Below, in pieces: positions 34,236-43,033 of a stretch of DNA of 64,000 bases. The position numbers and the translations under genes are program-made. How positions within the stretch are numbered: position 1 is the first letter of the stretch; the number at the start of each line of letters is the position of its first letter. A model generated the notes under the pieces. That model was not told the DNA's origin. It searched no databases and saw only the letters and a list, made by a program, of their open reading frames with translations. The stretch spans positions 1-64,000 of the forward strand of contig CAAGIS010000084.1 in NCBI GenBank assembly GCA_900769985.1, given 5' to 3'. The DNA comes from Spirochaetia bacterium (GTDB lineage Bacteria; Spirochaetota; Spirochaetia; Treponematales; Treponemataceae).

Positions 34236-35165
34236 ATGGCAAAGACTGTATTCCGTCAGAATGAAATAAAAAATAAAGAAGAAAAATTCGAATTGAGACT
34301 TCTTCATGACTATTCACCTGTTGTAGAAGAAGTTGCAGAGGAAATTCCTGAATATACAGGACCTACTGCAGATGATTTGCGCCGTGAAGCTGAAGAATAT
34401 AAAAAGAATTTTGAAATCGAAAAACAAGCCATGCTTTCAAAAGCGCAGGAAGAAGCAGATCAGATTGTAAAAAAAGCCGAGGATGCAGCTTTTGCAGAAG
34501 TAAAACGACAGACAGATCAGGCACAGATTATAAAAACTCAGGCAGAATCAGAAGCTGCCAGAATCAAAAAAGAAGCAGAAGCGCAGGCAAGCAAAATAAT
34601 TTTTGATGCACAGGCAGAAAAAGAAAATGTCATTTCTGACTCAAAAAAAGAAGGTTACGATACAGGCTATGAAGCCGGTTATGCAGACGGAAAAAAAGAA
34701 GCCGAACGTCTTGTAGAGCGTATGCACAGTGTTCTTGACGGAGTTATGAAACGTCGTGAAGAAATTTTAAGCGAAACTGAATATCAGATTGTTGAGCTTG
34801 TCGTTTTGATGGCGCGAAAAGTCGTAAAAATCATTTCGGAAAATCAAAAGACTGTCATTATGAACAATGTCCTGCAGGCATTAAAGAAAGTAAAGGGCAG
34901 AGGTGATGTTACGATTCGCGTAAATCTTGCAGATGCAAAACTTACTACAGAACATATTCAGGATTTTATTGACCGTGTAGAAGCCGTAAAAGGTATTACT
35001 GTCGTAGAAGATACTACAATCGAAAAAGGTGGCTGTATAGTCGAAACTGATTTTGGTGCGATTGATGCAAGAATTTCAAGTCAGCTTACGGAACTTGAAC
35101 AGAAAATCATGGAAATTTCTCCTGTAAAAACTGTAGCAAAATCTGATATTCCTTCGACAAATTAA
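34236..35165 (+). CDS. fliH: Flagellar export apparatus protein FliH
   Basis: 309 residues. FliH holds the FliI ATPase at the export gate. The N-terminal VFRQNEI start, a long charged Ala/Glu/Lys coiled coil (about residues 45-140, DDLRREAEEYKKN... QASKIIFDAQAEKEN), a GYxxGYxxG-type helix (GYDTGYEAGYADGKKEAERL) and the C-terminal HrpE/YscL-like domain (VVLMARKVVKIISENQKTVIMNNVLQAL ... CIVETDFGAIDARISSQL) are seen. It lies between fliG and fliI with an AGGA ribosome site. Confidence 0.92.
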   Translation: MAKTVFRQNEIKNKEEKFELRLLHDYSPVVEEVAEEIPEYTGPTADDLRREAEEYKKNFEIEKQAMLSKAQEEADQIVKKAEDAAFAEVKRQTDQAQIIKTQAESEAARIKKEAEAQASKIIFDAQAEKENVISDSKKEGYDTGYEAGYADGKKEAERLVERMHSVLDGVMKRREEILSETEYQIVELVVLMARKVVKIISENQKTVIMNNVLQALKKVKGRGDVTIRVNLADAKLTTEHIQDFIDRVEAVKGITVVEDTTIEKGGCIVETDFGAIDARISSQLTELEQKIMEISPVKTVAKSDIPSTN

Positions 35166-35203
35166 AATCGAAATTTCTTGCTTGAGATTTTAAGGTAGGA
35201 AAA

Positions 35204-36643
35204 ATGAAATCTTCTTATAACGTTGAATTGAATTTAACTAAGTATCTTGATACTGTAAAAAATACTCAGACGATTCATTATGTCGGCAGGGTTTCTTATG
35301 TAAACGGACTTGATATTCAGAGTAATGGTCCGAGATGCGTAATAGGCGAAATCTGTACAATACGTGTTCCGAGTTTGAAGACCTCTGTCCTTGCAGAAGT
35401 CGTAGGTCTTGACGAAACTTCTGTAAAACTTTCTGCATTCGGCAATACGCGCGGAATCGAAGTTGGTTGTGAAGTCGTAGCTTCTGGCAAAACGCTTCAG
35501 GTTCCTGTCGGAAAATCCCTGCTTGGTCGTGTCATTGATGCAACTGGCGCTCCGTGTGATAATAAGGGTGCTATAGTCCCTGAAACTTATTATCCTGCAG
35601 AATGTGATCCGCCTGACCCTATGACGCGAAAACCGATTGACAGGCGCATTACGACAGGAGTCCGTGCAATTGATACTCTTCTTACAGTCGGAAAAGGACA
35701 GCGTCTTGGTATTTTTGCGGGTTCTGGTGTCGGAAAATCTACTTTGCTTAGTATGATTGCAAGAAATACTGATGCAGATATAAATGTAATTGCCCTGATT
35801 GGAGAGCGCGGACGGGAAGTCCTTGATTTTATTAACCGCGACTTAGGCGAAGAAGGGTTAAAGCGAAGTGTCATAATTGTTGCGACAAGCGACCAGCCGA
35901 GTATATGCAGGCTCAGAGCTTCTTACGTTGCTACGGCAGTTGCCGAGTATTTTCGTGATCAGGGTAATGACGTTATGTTTATGTTTGATAACGTTACTCG
36001 TTTTGCGCATGCACAGCGCGAAATCGGACTTGCAAAAGGTGAGCCGCCTGCACAGAAAGGCTATCCGCCCAGTGTTTTTGATATGATACCGAAACTTCTT
36101 GAACGTGCCGGAACTAATGACAAGGGAACGATAACAGCCTTTTATAATGTTCTCGTTGACTCCGATGATATGAATGAGCCTATTACAGATAAAGTTCGCG
36201 GAACGCTTGACGGTCATATTGTTCTTAACAGAAAACTTGCGCAAAGTTATCATTATCCTGCAATCGATGTTTTGCAGAGTATAAGCCGTTTGAGCCGCAG
36301 GGTTACGGGAACAAAAACAAAAGAGGCATGCGGCGTTATCCGTGAATTGATGTCAGTCTATGAGTCAAATGAACTTATGATAACGACAGGCGCTTATGAA
36401 AAAGGAAATTCGCCTCTGATTGATAAAGCGATTGCTATGCACGACGATATCGAAAAGTTTTTGAAGCAGGAAGAATTTGATAAGTGTACTATGAATGATT
36501 CGCTTAAAAAACTTTCCGAACTTTCTGGAATCGAAATCCCGGAAGAAGAATTTGATGAAAATGCAGGCAGTCAGAATAAGTCTACTGTTCAGATTGTAAA
36601 AGAACTTTCTTCTGAAACGATACAGTCAGATGAAACTTCTTGA
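35204..36643 (+). CDS. fliI: Flagellum-specific ATPase FliI
   Basis: 479 residues, homologous to F1-ATPase beta. It energises substrate unloading at the type III export gate. Key features are Walker A RLGIFAGSGVGKSTLLSMIARN, the ALIGERGREVLDFI motif with the catalytic Glu, Walker B VMFMFDNVTRFAHAQREIGLAKGEPPAQKGYPPSVF and the arginine finger region GTLDGHIVLNRKLAQSYHYPAIDVL. AGGA precedes the ATG. The position fliH-fliI-fliJ is standard. Confidence 0.96.
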   Translation: MKSSYNVELNLTKYLDTVKNTQTIHYVGRVSYVNGLDIQSNGPRCVIGEICTIRVPSLKTSVLAEVVGLDETSVKLSAFGNTRGIEVGCEVVASGKTLQVPVGKSLLGRVIDATGAPCDNKGAIVPETYYPAECDPPDPMTRKPIDRRITTGVRAIDTLLTVGKGQRLGIFAGSGVGKSTLLSMIARNTDADINVIALIGERGREVLDFINRDLGEEGLKRSVIIVATSDQPSICRLRASYVATAVAEYFRDQGNDVMFMFDNVTRFAHAQREIGLAKGEPPAQKGYPPSVFDMIPKLLERAGTNDKGTITAFYNVLVDSDDMNEPITDKVRGTLDGHIVLNRKLAQSYHYPAIDVLQSISRLSRRVTGTKTKEACGVIRELMSVYESNELMITTGAYEKGNSPLIDKAIAMHDDIEKFLKQEEFDKCTMNDSLKKLSELSGIEIPEEEFDENAGSQNKSTVQIVKELSSETIQSDETS

Positions 36644-36692
36644 TGAATAATTTTGATAAATAAAATACGGATTTTTATGCCGGGTTTTTGAT

Positions 36693-37127
36693 ATGAAAAA
36701 GTTTTCGTTTGAACTTGAACAGATATTAAAATTACGCCAGTTTCAGCAGGAGCAGGCTCAGATAGAACTTGGAAAAGCAGTTTCTGAAGAAGCAAGAATT
36801 CAAGATGGTCTGAATACGCTTGCCCTGCAGCATTCTCAGGTAAAAAAAGAAATATCTGGTTCCAAAGATTTTTTTTCAATTTCGCAGGGGCAGAAATATT
36901 TTTCGTTTCTGAAATTACAGGAAGAACGTCTGCTTGAAGATTTGGCAAGTGCAAAAATAGTAACGGAATCAAAAAGACAGCTTTTTAAAGAGGCCCTGCA
37001 GAAGACAGAAAGCCTTAAAAAATTAAAAGAACAAAAACTAAAAGAGCATCGCCAGCTTGAAGAAAAAGAAGACGATGACAACGTCGACGATATTGTAACT
37101 TCAAGTTACGGAACTGAAAAAGAATGA
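36693..37127 (+). CDS. fliJ: Flagellar export chaperone FliJ-like
   Basis: 144 residues, almost entirely a Glu/Lys/Gln-rich coiled coil beginning FSFELEQILKLRQFQQEQAQIELGKA, which is the usual FliJ start. FliJ is the gamma-like stalk that links the FliI ring to FlhA. Conservation is weak in this family, so operon position is a major part of the call. The C-terminus is acidic (EEKEDDDNVDDI). Only a weak GGG lies upstream of the ATG. It closes the flagellar run. Confidence 0.8.
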   Translation: MKKFSFELEQILKLRQFQQEQAQIELGKAVSEEARIQDGLNTLALQHSQVKKEISGSKDFFSISQGQKYFSFLKLQEERLLEDLASAKIVTESKRQLFKEALQKTESLKKLKEQKLKEHRQLEEKEDDDNVDDIVTSSYGTEKE

Positions 37128-37151
37128 TTTTTTTATTCAGTTTCAGTTCCG
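37109..37151 (+). terminator. Stem-loop over the fliJ stop codon
   Basis: CGGAACTGAAA (37109-37119) pairs perfectly with TTTCAGTTCCG (37141-37151). The T residues lie in the loop rather than after the stem, so termination strength is unclear; a further hairpin TTCCATT/AATGGAA (37164-37184) follows. Confidence 0.5.
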
Positions 37152-37172
37152 AATGTTAATAATTTCCATTTA

Positions 37173-38831
37173 TTAATAATGGAATGCTGAGTGTCCTATA
37201 AATTCCCTTAAAATTGACCTGTCCGGCACTTCTGTCGGATCAATAGTCGGAAATACATCAAGAAAGTGCAGTAATCTGCATGCTTCTGAGTATTCCGGTT
37301 CAAGAGGTGTAATCTGTTTTAAAAGCGGTTCTGCAAAAACTTTTAAAACAGAAAGTTCATAGTCTAGAGCAGTATTTAAAATTGCATCTGCATTGTTCTG
37401 GAAAGGGAATATATGAAGCCGTTCGCCTCTCTGTACGCTTTCCCACATTGATATTGTTTCTTTTGCAGGCTTTCCTCTGAACTGTGAATCTCGGACAATG
37501 CGGCGTATTAACCTGTTGTCACTTGTAGAAATTCTATTGTGCTCGTTAAAATTAAGTTGTGTTAATGCAGAAAGATATATTTTAAATTTGAATTGAGGTT
37601 TTATGAGCGGCGTAAGCTTGTCGTTTAAGCCGTGTATTCCTTCGAGAATAAGAATGCCGTGTTCATCAAGGGAAAGTTTTTCGCCTGTCATTGAACGTGT
37701 ACCTGTTTTAAAATCGTATTCAGGAAGCGTAACTGTCTTTCCGTCAAACAAATCAATTAAATTCTGATTAATTAAATCAACGTCAAGTGCTTCAAGACAT
37801 TCATAGTCGTAATTGCCGTTTTCGTCTTTTGGAGTTTTGTCACGTCCTACGTAATAGCAGTCAAGGCTTATTACTTTTGGTCTGTATCCTATTGCCTGTA
37901 ATTCAAGTGCGAGTTTTTTTGCGCTCGTTGTCTTTCCTGAACTTGAAGGCCCTGCCATTAATACGACTTTGATTTTTCCTAGTTCGTAGATTTGTGTAGC
38001 AATATCAGTAATACACTTATGCTGGAATGTTTCTGATACGTTTATAAAATTGTCGATTTGCCGGTTGCTTACAAGTTCATTTAACGAAGCAACTGTCGTA
38101 ATTCCGATGTGTTTTCCCCATTTTTTGTATTTTTCATAAGTTTTAAATAACTGAGGAATATCATGAAATTCCGGCAGTTCGTTTGGTTCTGACGAAGTAG
38201 GAAACCTCAGCAGGAATCCCTGTCCGTACTTTATTATCTGCCATACTTTAAGGTAACCTGTCGAAACTAAAAGTGGCGCATAATACATGTCAGTAAAATC
38301 GCCGAGATTGTTTATTTCAACTCTTGGCGGCGTTTTGTAATTCATCAGTTTGCGCGTGTCTGTAAGTCCCTGTTTTTCAAACAGTTCAATAGCCTGTTCA
38401 TATGAAATTGCAAAAGTATTAATCGGAAGATTTTTGTTTATAAGTTCCTGCATTTTGGTTTTTAATTTTTCGATTAGAGGCGGATGAATAGCATTTCCGT
38501 CAGAAAGTGTGTAATAATAACCATAACCGAGGCTGTGTCCGATTAACAGGCGGTATTCAGGATCGATTGAGTGCATGGCAGCTTCCATTGTAAAACAGAG
38601 AGTCCGCCTGTAAACTTCTGCGCCGTCTTTACTTTTGGCAAAGACAGGCTCGATTTTACAATCTGTCAATATTGATTTGTTAAGTGAACAAATCTGATTG
38701 TTCACACGTACTGCATAAATCTGCTCTGGTTCCTGAGTTAAAGCGTCAATAAAATCAATAGCCCGAGTTCCAGGAGCTGTTTCAAGTGTTTTCCCGTTAG
38801 GAAGTGAAATTGTTATTCTGTTTAAACTCAT
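37173..38831 (-). CDS. Uridine-kinase-like nucleoside kinase with TGS and ThrRS-type N-domains
   Basis: 552 residues. An N-terminal TGS-like region (ITISLPNGKTLETAPGTRAIDFI) and a threonyl-tRNA-synthetase-like second domain (about residues 75-190, with MHSIDPEYRLLIGHSLGYGYYY) precede a kinase domain. Its P-loop is VVLMAGPSSSGKTTSAKKL (residues 294-301) and it contains ISLDCYYVGRDKTPKDENGNYDYECLEALD, the uridine kinase/phosphoribulokinase substrate region. It probably phosphorylates uridine or a related nucleoside; this three-part architecture is common in spirochaetes and clostridia. The N-terminal domains probably regulate it. The cytidine deaminase gene lies directly upstream, giving a pyrimidine-salvage pair. 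No ribosome site is present; the promoter sits against the ATG. Confidence 0.85.
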   Translation of the reverse strand: MSLNRITISLPNGKTLETAPGTRAIDFIDALTQEPEQIYAVRVNNQICSLNKSILTDCKIEPVFAKSKDGAEVYRRTLCFTMEAAMHSIDPEYRLLIGHSLGYGYYYTLSDGNAIHPPLIEKLKTKMQELINKNLPINTFAISYEQAIELFEKQGLTDTRKLMNYKTPPRVEINNLGDFTDMYYAPLLVSTGYLKVWQIIKYGQGFLLRFPTSSEPNELPEFHDIPQLFKTYEKYKKWGKHIGITTVASLNELVSNRQIDNFINVSETFQHKCITDIATQIYELGKIKVVLMAGPSSSGKTTSAKKLALELQAIGYRPKVISLDCYYVGRDKTPKDENGNYDYECLEALDVDLINQNLIDLFDGKTVTLPEYDFKTGTRSMTGEKLSLDEHGILILEGIHGLNDKLTPLIKPQFKFKIYLSALTQLNFNEHNRISTSDNRLIRRIVRDSQFRGKPAKETISMWESVQRGERLHIFPFQNNADAILNTALDYELSVLKVFAEPLLKQITPLEPEYSEACRLLHFLDVFPTIDPTEVPDRSILREFIGHSAFHY

Positions 38832-38837
38832 ACATAC

Positions 38838-38846
38838 ATTATAGCA
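38838..38846 (-). promoter_or_regulatory. Extended -10 promoter, leaderless, for the nucleoside kinase
   Basis: On the minus strand TGC-TATAAT (hexamer plus 38838-38843), then six bases, then the ATG at 38831. There is no Shine-Dalgarno. The -35 region (TTTTCC) is poor, as usual for extended -10 promoters. Confidence 0.55.
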
Positions 38847-38876
38847 TAGAATTTTGATTTGGAAAATTTTTATTTT

Positions 38877-39299
38877 TTATTTTTGCAAGTCTGAATTTCC
38901 AAAGCCGAGCGGCAGTAGTTCTTTGAGTTTGTATTCGACGATATCTGTTTCTGATTTTGCAAGAAAAATCGAAAATGTTTCCGGATTGCAGAATTCCATC
39001 ATTACCTGACGGCAAACACCGCATGGAGGACAATAATCCTTTATAATTCCGCCAGGACCACCGATTACCATTATTGCTTTAAATTTCAATATACCTTCGC
39101 TGACTGCTTTAAAAAAGGCAGTGCGTTCTGCGCAATTTGAAGGTCCGTATGCTGCGTTTTCGATATTGCAACCTGTAAAGATTTTTCCGGATTCAGAAAG
39201 CAATGCGGCACCGACTTTAAAATTTGAATACGGTGTATACGAAAAATTGAGCATGTTTTTTGCTTCGTTAAATAATTTAATTTTTAATTCTTCTGTCAT
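38877..39299 (-). CDS. cdd: Cytidine deaminase
   Basis: 140 residues, the tetrameric type. It deaminates cytidine and deoxycytidine to uridine forms. Zinc and catalysis: CAERTAFF carries the ligand Cys and the proton-shuttle Glu, and PPCGVCRQVMMEF supplies two more Cys ligands. NIENAAYGPS binds substrate and the N-terminal YTPYSNFKVGAAL is typical. The uridine product would feed the kinase just downstream. No ribosome site lies before the ATG; a TATAAT ends nine bases upstream. Confidence 0.95.
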   Translation of the reverse strand: MTEELKIKLFNEAKNMLNFSYTPYSNFKVGAALLSESGKIFTGCNIENAAYGPSNCAERTAFFKAVSEGILKFKAIMVIGGPGGIIKDYCPPCGVCRQVMMEFCNPETFSIFLAKSETDIVEYKLKELLPLGFGNSDLQK

Positions 39300-39308
39300 A
39301 ATGAATTT

Positions 39309-39314
39309 ATTATA
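39309..39314 (-). promoter_or_regulatory. TATAAT -10 close to the cdd start codon
   Basis: On the minus strand TATAAT (plus 39309-39314) is followed by nine bases and the ATG at 39299, implying a leader of only two or three bases. No convincing -35 was found. Confidence 0.4.
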
Positions 39315-39439
39315 CTACGTTTAAAAGTTTTTGCATGAAAAAAAACTGTTTTTTTTCTCAGAACTTTTATCATACTTGAAAATCATTAAAAAAATTTTCA
39401 ACTGAAAAAAAATCTTTCTTACATCTTTCTTACAGATTA

Positions 39440-39468
39440 TTGACAAACATTTTATTTTGCAGCACTAT
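39440..39468 (+). promoter_or_regulatory. Promoter of the leucine leader and leuA
   Basis: TTGACA (39440-39445) with a weak -10, CACTAT, at 17-base spacing (39463-39468), or overlapping ACTATA/TATATT slightly downstream. With the 17-base choice, transcription would start at or next to the leader peptide ATG at 39475, which has no ribosome site. Confidence 0.5.
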
Positions 39469-39474
39469 ATTGTC

Positions 39475-39543
39475 ATGACTTATTTAACACTACTACAACT
39501 ATCAGGTACTCTTTATTTGCCAAAAGTTAATGGTGCTGTGTAA
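39475..39543 (+). CDS. leuL: Leucine leader peptide
   Basis: A 22-codon open frame, MTYLTLLQLSGTLYLPKVNGAV, with six Leu codons (TTA, CTA, CTA, CTA, CTT, TTG), four of them within six codons. It lies between a promoter and an intrinsic terminator upstream of leuA, the layout of a ribosome-mediated leucine attenuator: stalling at Leu codons when charged tRNA-Leu is low would favour an alternative structure and read-through into leuA. Three CTA codons in six positions are notable. Too short for routine annotation; the call rests on codon content and location. Confidence 0.75.
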   Translation: MTYLTLLQLSGTLYLPKVNGAV

Positions 39544-39567
39544 GTTATATATAACACAAAAAATTAC

Positions 39568-39600
39568 AGGACTGTTGCTTTTGCGGCAGTCCTTTTTTTT
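39568..39600 (+). terminator. Attenuator terminator upstream of leuA
   Basis: AGGACTGTTGC (39568-39578) pairs with GCGGCAGTCCT (39583-39593), counting two G-U pairs, over a TTTT loop; a T-run reaches 39600. A competing pairing is possible between CTGTGTAA at the leader end (39536-39543) and TTACAG (39564-39569), which would occlude the first bases of the terminator stem. A further hairpin, TGTG..GTTA/TAAC.CACA, spans 39537-39557. Confidence 0.8.
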
Positions 39601-39681
39601 AAGCAAAATCTTTTATTTAAGGAATGTCAGCACAAAAGTAAATCTTGTATTTAAAACGAGCAAACCAATGGAGGAATTTTT

Positions 39682-41361
39682 ATGAAAGTTAATGGAAAGT
39701 ACAAACCTTTTGAATCTGTTCCGATTACAGACAGGACATGGCCGGACAAGACAATTACAAAGGCACCTGTATGGTGTTCTGTAGATTTGCGTGATGGAAA
39801 TCAGGCATTGATAAATCCTATGTCAGTAGAACAGAAACTTGAATTTTTTGATTTACTTGTAAAAATCGGGTTTAAAGAAATAGAAGTAGGATTTCCTTCT
39901 GCTTCTGATACAGAGTTTAATTTTATGCGCCGTCTGATTGAAGAAAATCATGTACCTGATGATGTAACTTTGCAGGTTTTGTGTCAGGCGCGCGAACATC
40001 TGATTAAGCGGACTTTTGAAAGTCTTAAAGGCTGTAAAAAGGCAATTTTTCATTTATATAATTCTACAAGCCCTTCGCAAAGAAAATATACATTTAATAA
40101 AACTAAAGAAGAAATAAAGCAGATTGCCATTGACGGAATTAACTGCGTAAAAAACTGCCTTTCTATGAGCGAAGGAACTGATATCCGCCTTGAATACAGT
40201 CCTGAAAGTTTTTCTACGACAGAAATTGATTATGCTATCGAAGTTTGTGAGGCTGTTGTTAAGACATGGGGAAAAACAGACGAAAATCATAAAATCATTT
40301 TAAATCTTCCTACAACTGTAGAATGTGCCTTGCCTAATCAGTTTGCAGACCAGATTGAATATTTTTGCCGTCATATTTCTAACCGCAATAATTTGATAAT
40401 TTCCCTGCACAATCACAATGACAGGGGCGAAGGCGTTGCCCAGTGTGAACTCGGTCTTTTAGCAGGCGCTGACAGGGTAGAAGGCTGTCTTTTTGGTAAC
40501 GGCGAGCGCACTGGAAACCTTGATATCGTAACTGTCGGAATGAATATGTATACACAGGGTATTGACCCGGAACTTGATTTTTCAAATATGCCTATGCTTG
40601 TAGAAGCGTATACAAGACTGACAGGAATGGAAATTCATCCGAGAACTCCGTATTCCGGGGAACTTGTATTTACAGCATTCAGCGGAAGTCATCAGGATGC
40701 AATCCGTAAGGGAATGGCTGCTCGTGTTAATATGAGTGAAGATGCTTACTGGGACGTTCCTTATCTGACTTTTGATCCGCACGATATCGGCCGGCAGTAT
40801 GAGGGAATTATACGCATTAACAGCCAGAGCGGTAAAGGAGGAGCTGCGTACATTCTTGAACAGGATTTCGGAATCTGCGCACCTAAAGCAATGCATCCTG
40901 TAATCGGAACTGTAGTTACTGGCTTTGCAGATAAGCTTCAGCGTGAACTGCAGCCACAGGAAATTTACAATGTGTTTGCAGAAAAATGGCTCAATACATA
41001 TTCACCTTTGAATGTACTTGAAATTTCAGAACGCCATATTGAAGGCGAGCGCGGAGAAGATTCAAAAGAGCAGGTTGCTGCAATGGCAGAAGTTGAATGG
41101 GAAGGAAAAAAATATGCGATTGCTGCAAACGGTAACGGACCTCTTGATGCTTTTGTAAATGCAATGAAGCAGACGCCTGCTCCTAAGTTCAACATTACTT
41201 CTTTTCACGAACACTCTATCGGCAAAGGTTCTGATACAAAGGCTATTGCTTATGTTCAGATTACAAAAGAAAACGGCGAGCAAGTATGGGGTGTAGGTAA
41301 AAGTTCCAATGTCGGAAGAGCCGGTATTGCAGCTGTCGTAAGTGCTTTAAATTTTAAATAG
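39682..41361 (+). CDS. leuA: 2-isopropylmalate synthase
   Basis: 559 residues, the long LeuA form. It condenses acetyl-CoA with 2-oxoisovalerate, the first step of leucine synthesis. The catalytic barrel has VWCSVDLRDGNQALINPM (RDGxQ), GFKEIEVGFPSASDTEF, the metal-binding SLHNHNDRGEGVAQCELGLLAGADRVEGCLFGNGERTGN (HxH), and a C-terminal regulatory LeuA domain (about residues 430-559) with GKGSDTKAIAYVQITKENG. GGAGG precedes the ATG. No leuBCD genes lie nearby. The attenuator upstream links its expression to leucine supply. Confidence 0.95.
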   Translation: MKVNGKYKPFESVPITDRTWPDKTITKAPVWCSVDLRDGNQALINPMSVEQKLEFFDLLVKIGFKEIEVGFPSASDTEFNFMRRLIEENHVPDDVTLQVLCQAREHLIKRTFESLKGCKKAIFHLYNSTSPSQRKYTFNKTKEEIKQIAIDGINCVKNCLSMSEGTDIRLEYSPESFSTTEIDYAIEVCEAVVKTWGKTDENHKIILNLPTTVECALPNQFADQIEYFCRHISNRNNLIISLHNHNDRGEGVAQCELGLLAGADRVEGCLFGNGERTGNLDIVTVGMNMYTQGIDPELDFSNMPMLVEAYTRLTGMEIHPRTPYSGELVFTAFSGSHQDAIRKGMAARVNMSEDAYWDVPYLTFDPHDIGRQYEGIIRINSQSGKGGAAYILEQDFGICAPKAMHPVIGTVVTGFADKLQRELQPQEIYNVFAEKWLNTYSPLNVLEISERHIEGERGEDSKEQVAAMAEVEWEGKKYAIAANGNGPLDAFVNAMKQTPAPKFNITSFHEHSIGKGSDTKAIAYVQITKENGEQVWGVGKSSNVGRAGIAAVVSALNFK

Positions 41362-41372
41362 AAATAAAAAAA

Positions 41373-41399
41373 CTCCCTTTGTACGACGTACAAGGGGAG
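41373..41399. other. Strong hairpin after leuA
   Basis: CTCCCTTTGTAC (41373-41384) pairs with GTACAAGGGGAG (41388-41399), one G-T wobble, over a GAC loop. On the plus strand no T-run follows; an A-run precedes it, so it looks like a terminator only for leftward transcripts, where no gene is seen. Confidence 0.6.
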
Positions 41400-41528
41400 C
41401 TTAAAAGGAGTAGGAGGTTGTAGAGAACTTTTTTTACTCAAGGTGTTTTATTTGAGTTAAAAGTCTTGGTTGCATTTAATCAATGTGTTATACTTAATTA
41501 ACCATATATCAATAAAAAGGTTACACAA

Positions 41529-42920
41529 TTGACAGGAAAAAACATATCAAGATTAAAAATTTCTCTATCTTTTTTATCTATTTTTATTGCGGCAGCCTGC
41601 ACTTCTACAAATAATTTTGACTTGCATGGAACTGCCGTAAAATCCAAAATTTATTCATCTGTAGAAGAAGAACCTTTTTTTTCTCAAAACTGCAATTCCT
41701 TTTTTGAAGAAAAATTATCAAATAATATTCCTGTCGTAATAAAAAAATCAAAGTATCAGAAAAACTGTTCGCTTGCATTGCTGATTGAGTCAGATGAAAT
41801 TCCTGATAAAGAAAAAAAATCAGGCATTGAAGAAATTACTCTTGAACTTATGAAACTCGGAACGCTTGAGTACAGCAATCTTTATATTTCAAGCCTCGAA
41901 TATACTGATTTAACAAAATTTACAAGTTCCGTTCATTCTGATTTTTTGCAATACGGCATTGTATTTCCAAAAGAAAAAATAAGTGCCATAATTCCTGTTT
42001 TTGCGCAGACTTATAAAAAGCCCCTTCTTAGCCTCGAAGATTTTGAAGAAATTGTACGGCAGAAAAAAAACAATTTCAGTGATTCTGATAAAAAAGAACA
42101 GATAAAAGTCATTCAGAAAATATATGAAGTTTTAAATGGAACTTACGGCTGTTTTGTTCCTTGTTTTTATACTGAAAATTCTTTGATAACTTATAAAGAT
42201 GTCGTAAACTGTCATGCAAGGCTTTTGAATGCAGGAAGAATAAAAATTGTTGCATCAGGAAATTTTAATGATGACGAAGTTCAGCTTCTTTTTAAATCTT
42301 TAAATGAAAACTTTGGGAATTTAAAAACTTCTGCGTTTACAAAAAAAATGACTGCTGAAAAAAAAATTGCAGCATCTGATTTTGAGAGCGCAAAATTTAG
42401 TTTTATTGAGCCTGATTTAAAACAGGATTATTTGTTCGGTGTCTATTCAATTCCGAAACCTCTTAGCATTAATTACTATAATTATGCCCTTTGTTCGCTT
42501 TTTTTAGATGACATGCTTTACAACTATGCAAAAGAGACGAACAATTTTGCAGAAGATGCAGGAACTGGAACTTTGACAGGCTGGAACAATGTCGGCATTA
42601 TTTCTTTTTATAACGTCAAGATTTTAAATAAGTTAAATGAAGGCATACAGGATTTTATTCTTTCAAATTTAAAAATTGAAACGATAAAGAAGAAGCTTGA
42701 TTTTTATAAGCGCATTTATATTTCTTCTGTAATGTCTTCAGAGTTAAGTTCTTCAGAAACTGTAAGACAGATGGCATTAAGTCTTTTTTACAGCGGAGAA
42801 GCAAAAAAATACATTGAGCGGCCTTTCATTATTCAGCATATAACTGCAGAAGACGTAGAAAGAAGTTTTGCCGAAATTATGTCTGCAGGAATTGTCTGGC
42901 TGAATTTTGTAAATGAATAG
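41529..42920 (+). CDS. Lipoprotein with degenerate M16-peptidase fold
   Basis: 463 residues from a TTG start with AAGG upstream. The signal ISLSFLSIFIAAAC gives lipidation at about Cys24. The body resembles M16 (insulinase/processing-peptidase) proteins: NNIPVVIKKSKYQKNCSLALLIES, the helix KKSGIEEITLELMKLGT in the place of the HxxEH zinc site, and a C-terminal half with IKIVASGNFNDDEVQLLFKSLNENFGN. In the helix the zinc residues are replaced (EITLE instead of HFLEH), so peptidase activity is unlikely; a binding or chaperone role is possible. It stands alone between leuA and the carboxyltransferase gene. Confidence 0.65.
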   Translation: MTGKNISRLKISLSFLSIFIAAACTSTNNFDLHGTAVKSKIYSSVEEEPFFSQNCNSFFEEKLSNNIPVVIKKSKYQKNCSLALLIESDEIPDKEKKSGIEEITLELMKLGTLEYSNLYISSLEYTDLTKFTSSVHSDFLQYGIVFPKEKISAIIPVFAQTYKKPLLSLEDFEEIVRQKKNNFSDSDKKEQIKVIQKIYEVLNGTYGCFVPCFYTENSLITYKDVVNCHARLLNAGRIKIVASGNFNDDEVQLLFKSLNENFGNLKTSAFTKKMTAEKKIAASDFESAKFSFIEPDLKQDYLFGVYSIPKPLSINYYNYALCSLFLDDMLYNYAKETNNFAEDAGTGTLTGWNNVGIISFYNVKILNKLNEGIQDFILSNLKIETIKKKLDFYKRIYISSVMSSELSSSETVRQMALSLFYSGEAKKYIERPFIIQHITAEDVERSFAEIMSAGIVWLNFVNE

Positions 42921-42956
42921 AAATATTTTGTTGACAAAAATAGTAAAAATGTCATA

Positions 42957-42985
42957 TTGACCAAAGTATATAAATACCGTATTAT
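42957..42985 (+). promoter_or_regulatory. Promoter of the carboxyltransferase gene
   Basis: TTGACC (42957-42962), 17-base spacer, TATTAT (42980-42985). The leader contains a small CCGC/GCGG hairpin before the GAGG ribosome site. Another TTGACA lies at 42931-42936 with a poorer -10. Confidence 0.5.
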
Positions 42986-43033
42986 TTTTATATAAACTAC
43001 CGCTGTTTAATACTGCGGCTTTTGAGGTTCATC

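Noticed and set aside
39543..39682. leuA leader considered as a T-box riboswitch
   Set aside because: No T-box core sequence or specifier stem is visible; a Leu-rich leader frame explains the arrangement better.
41373..41399. Hairpin after leuA considered as its terminator
   Set aside because: Stem is strong but no T-run follows on the plus strand; listed as a hairpin only.
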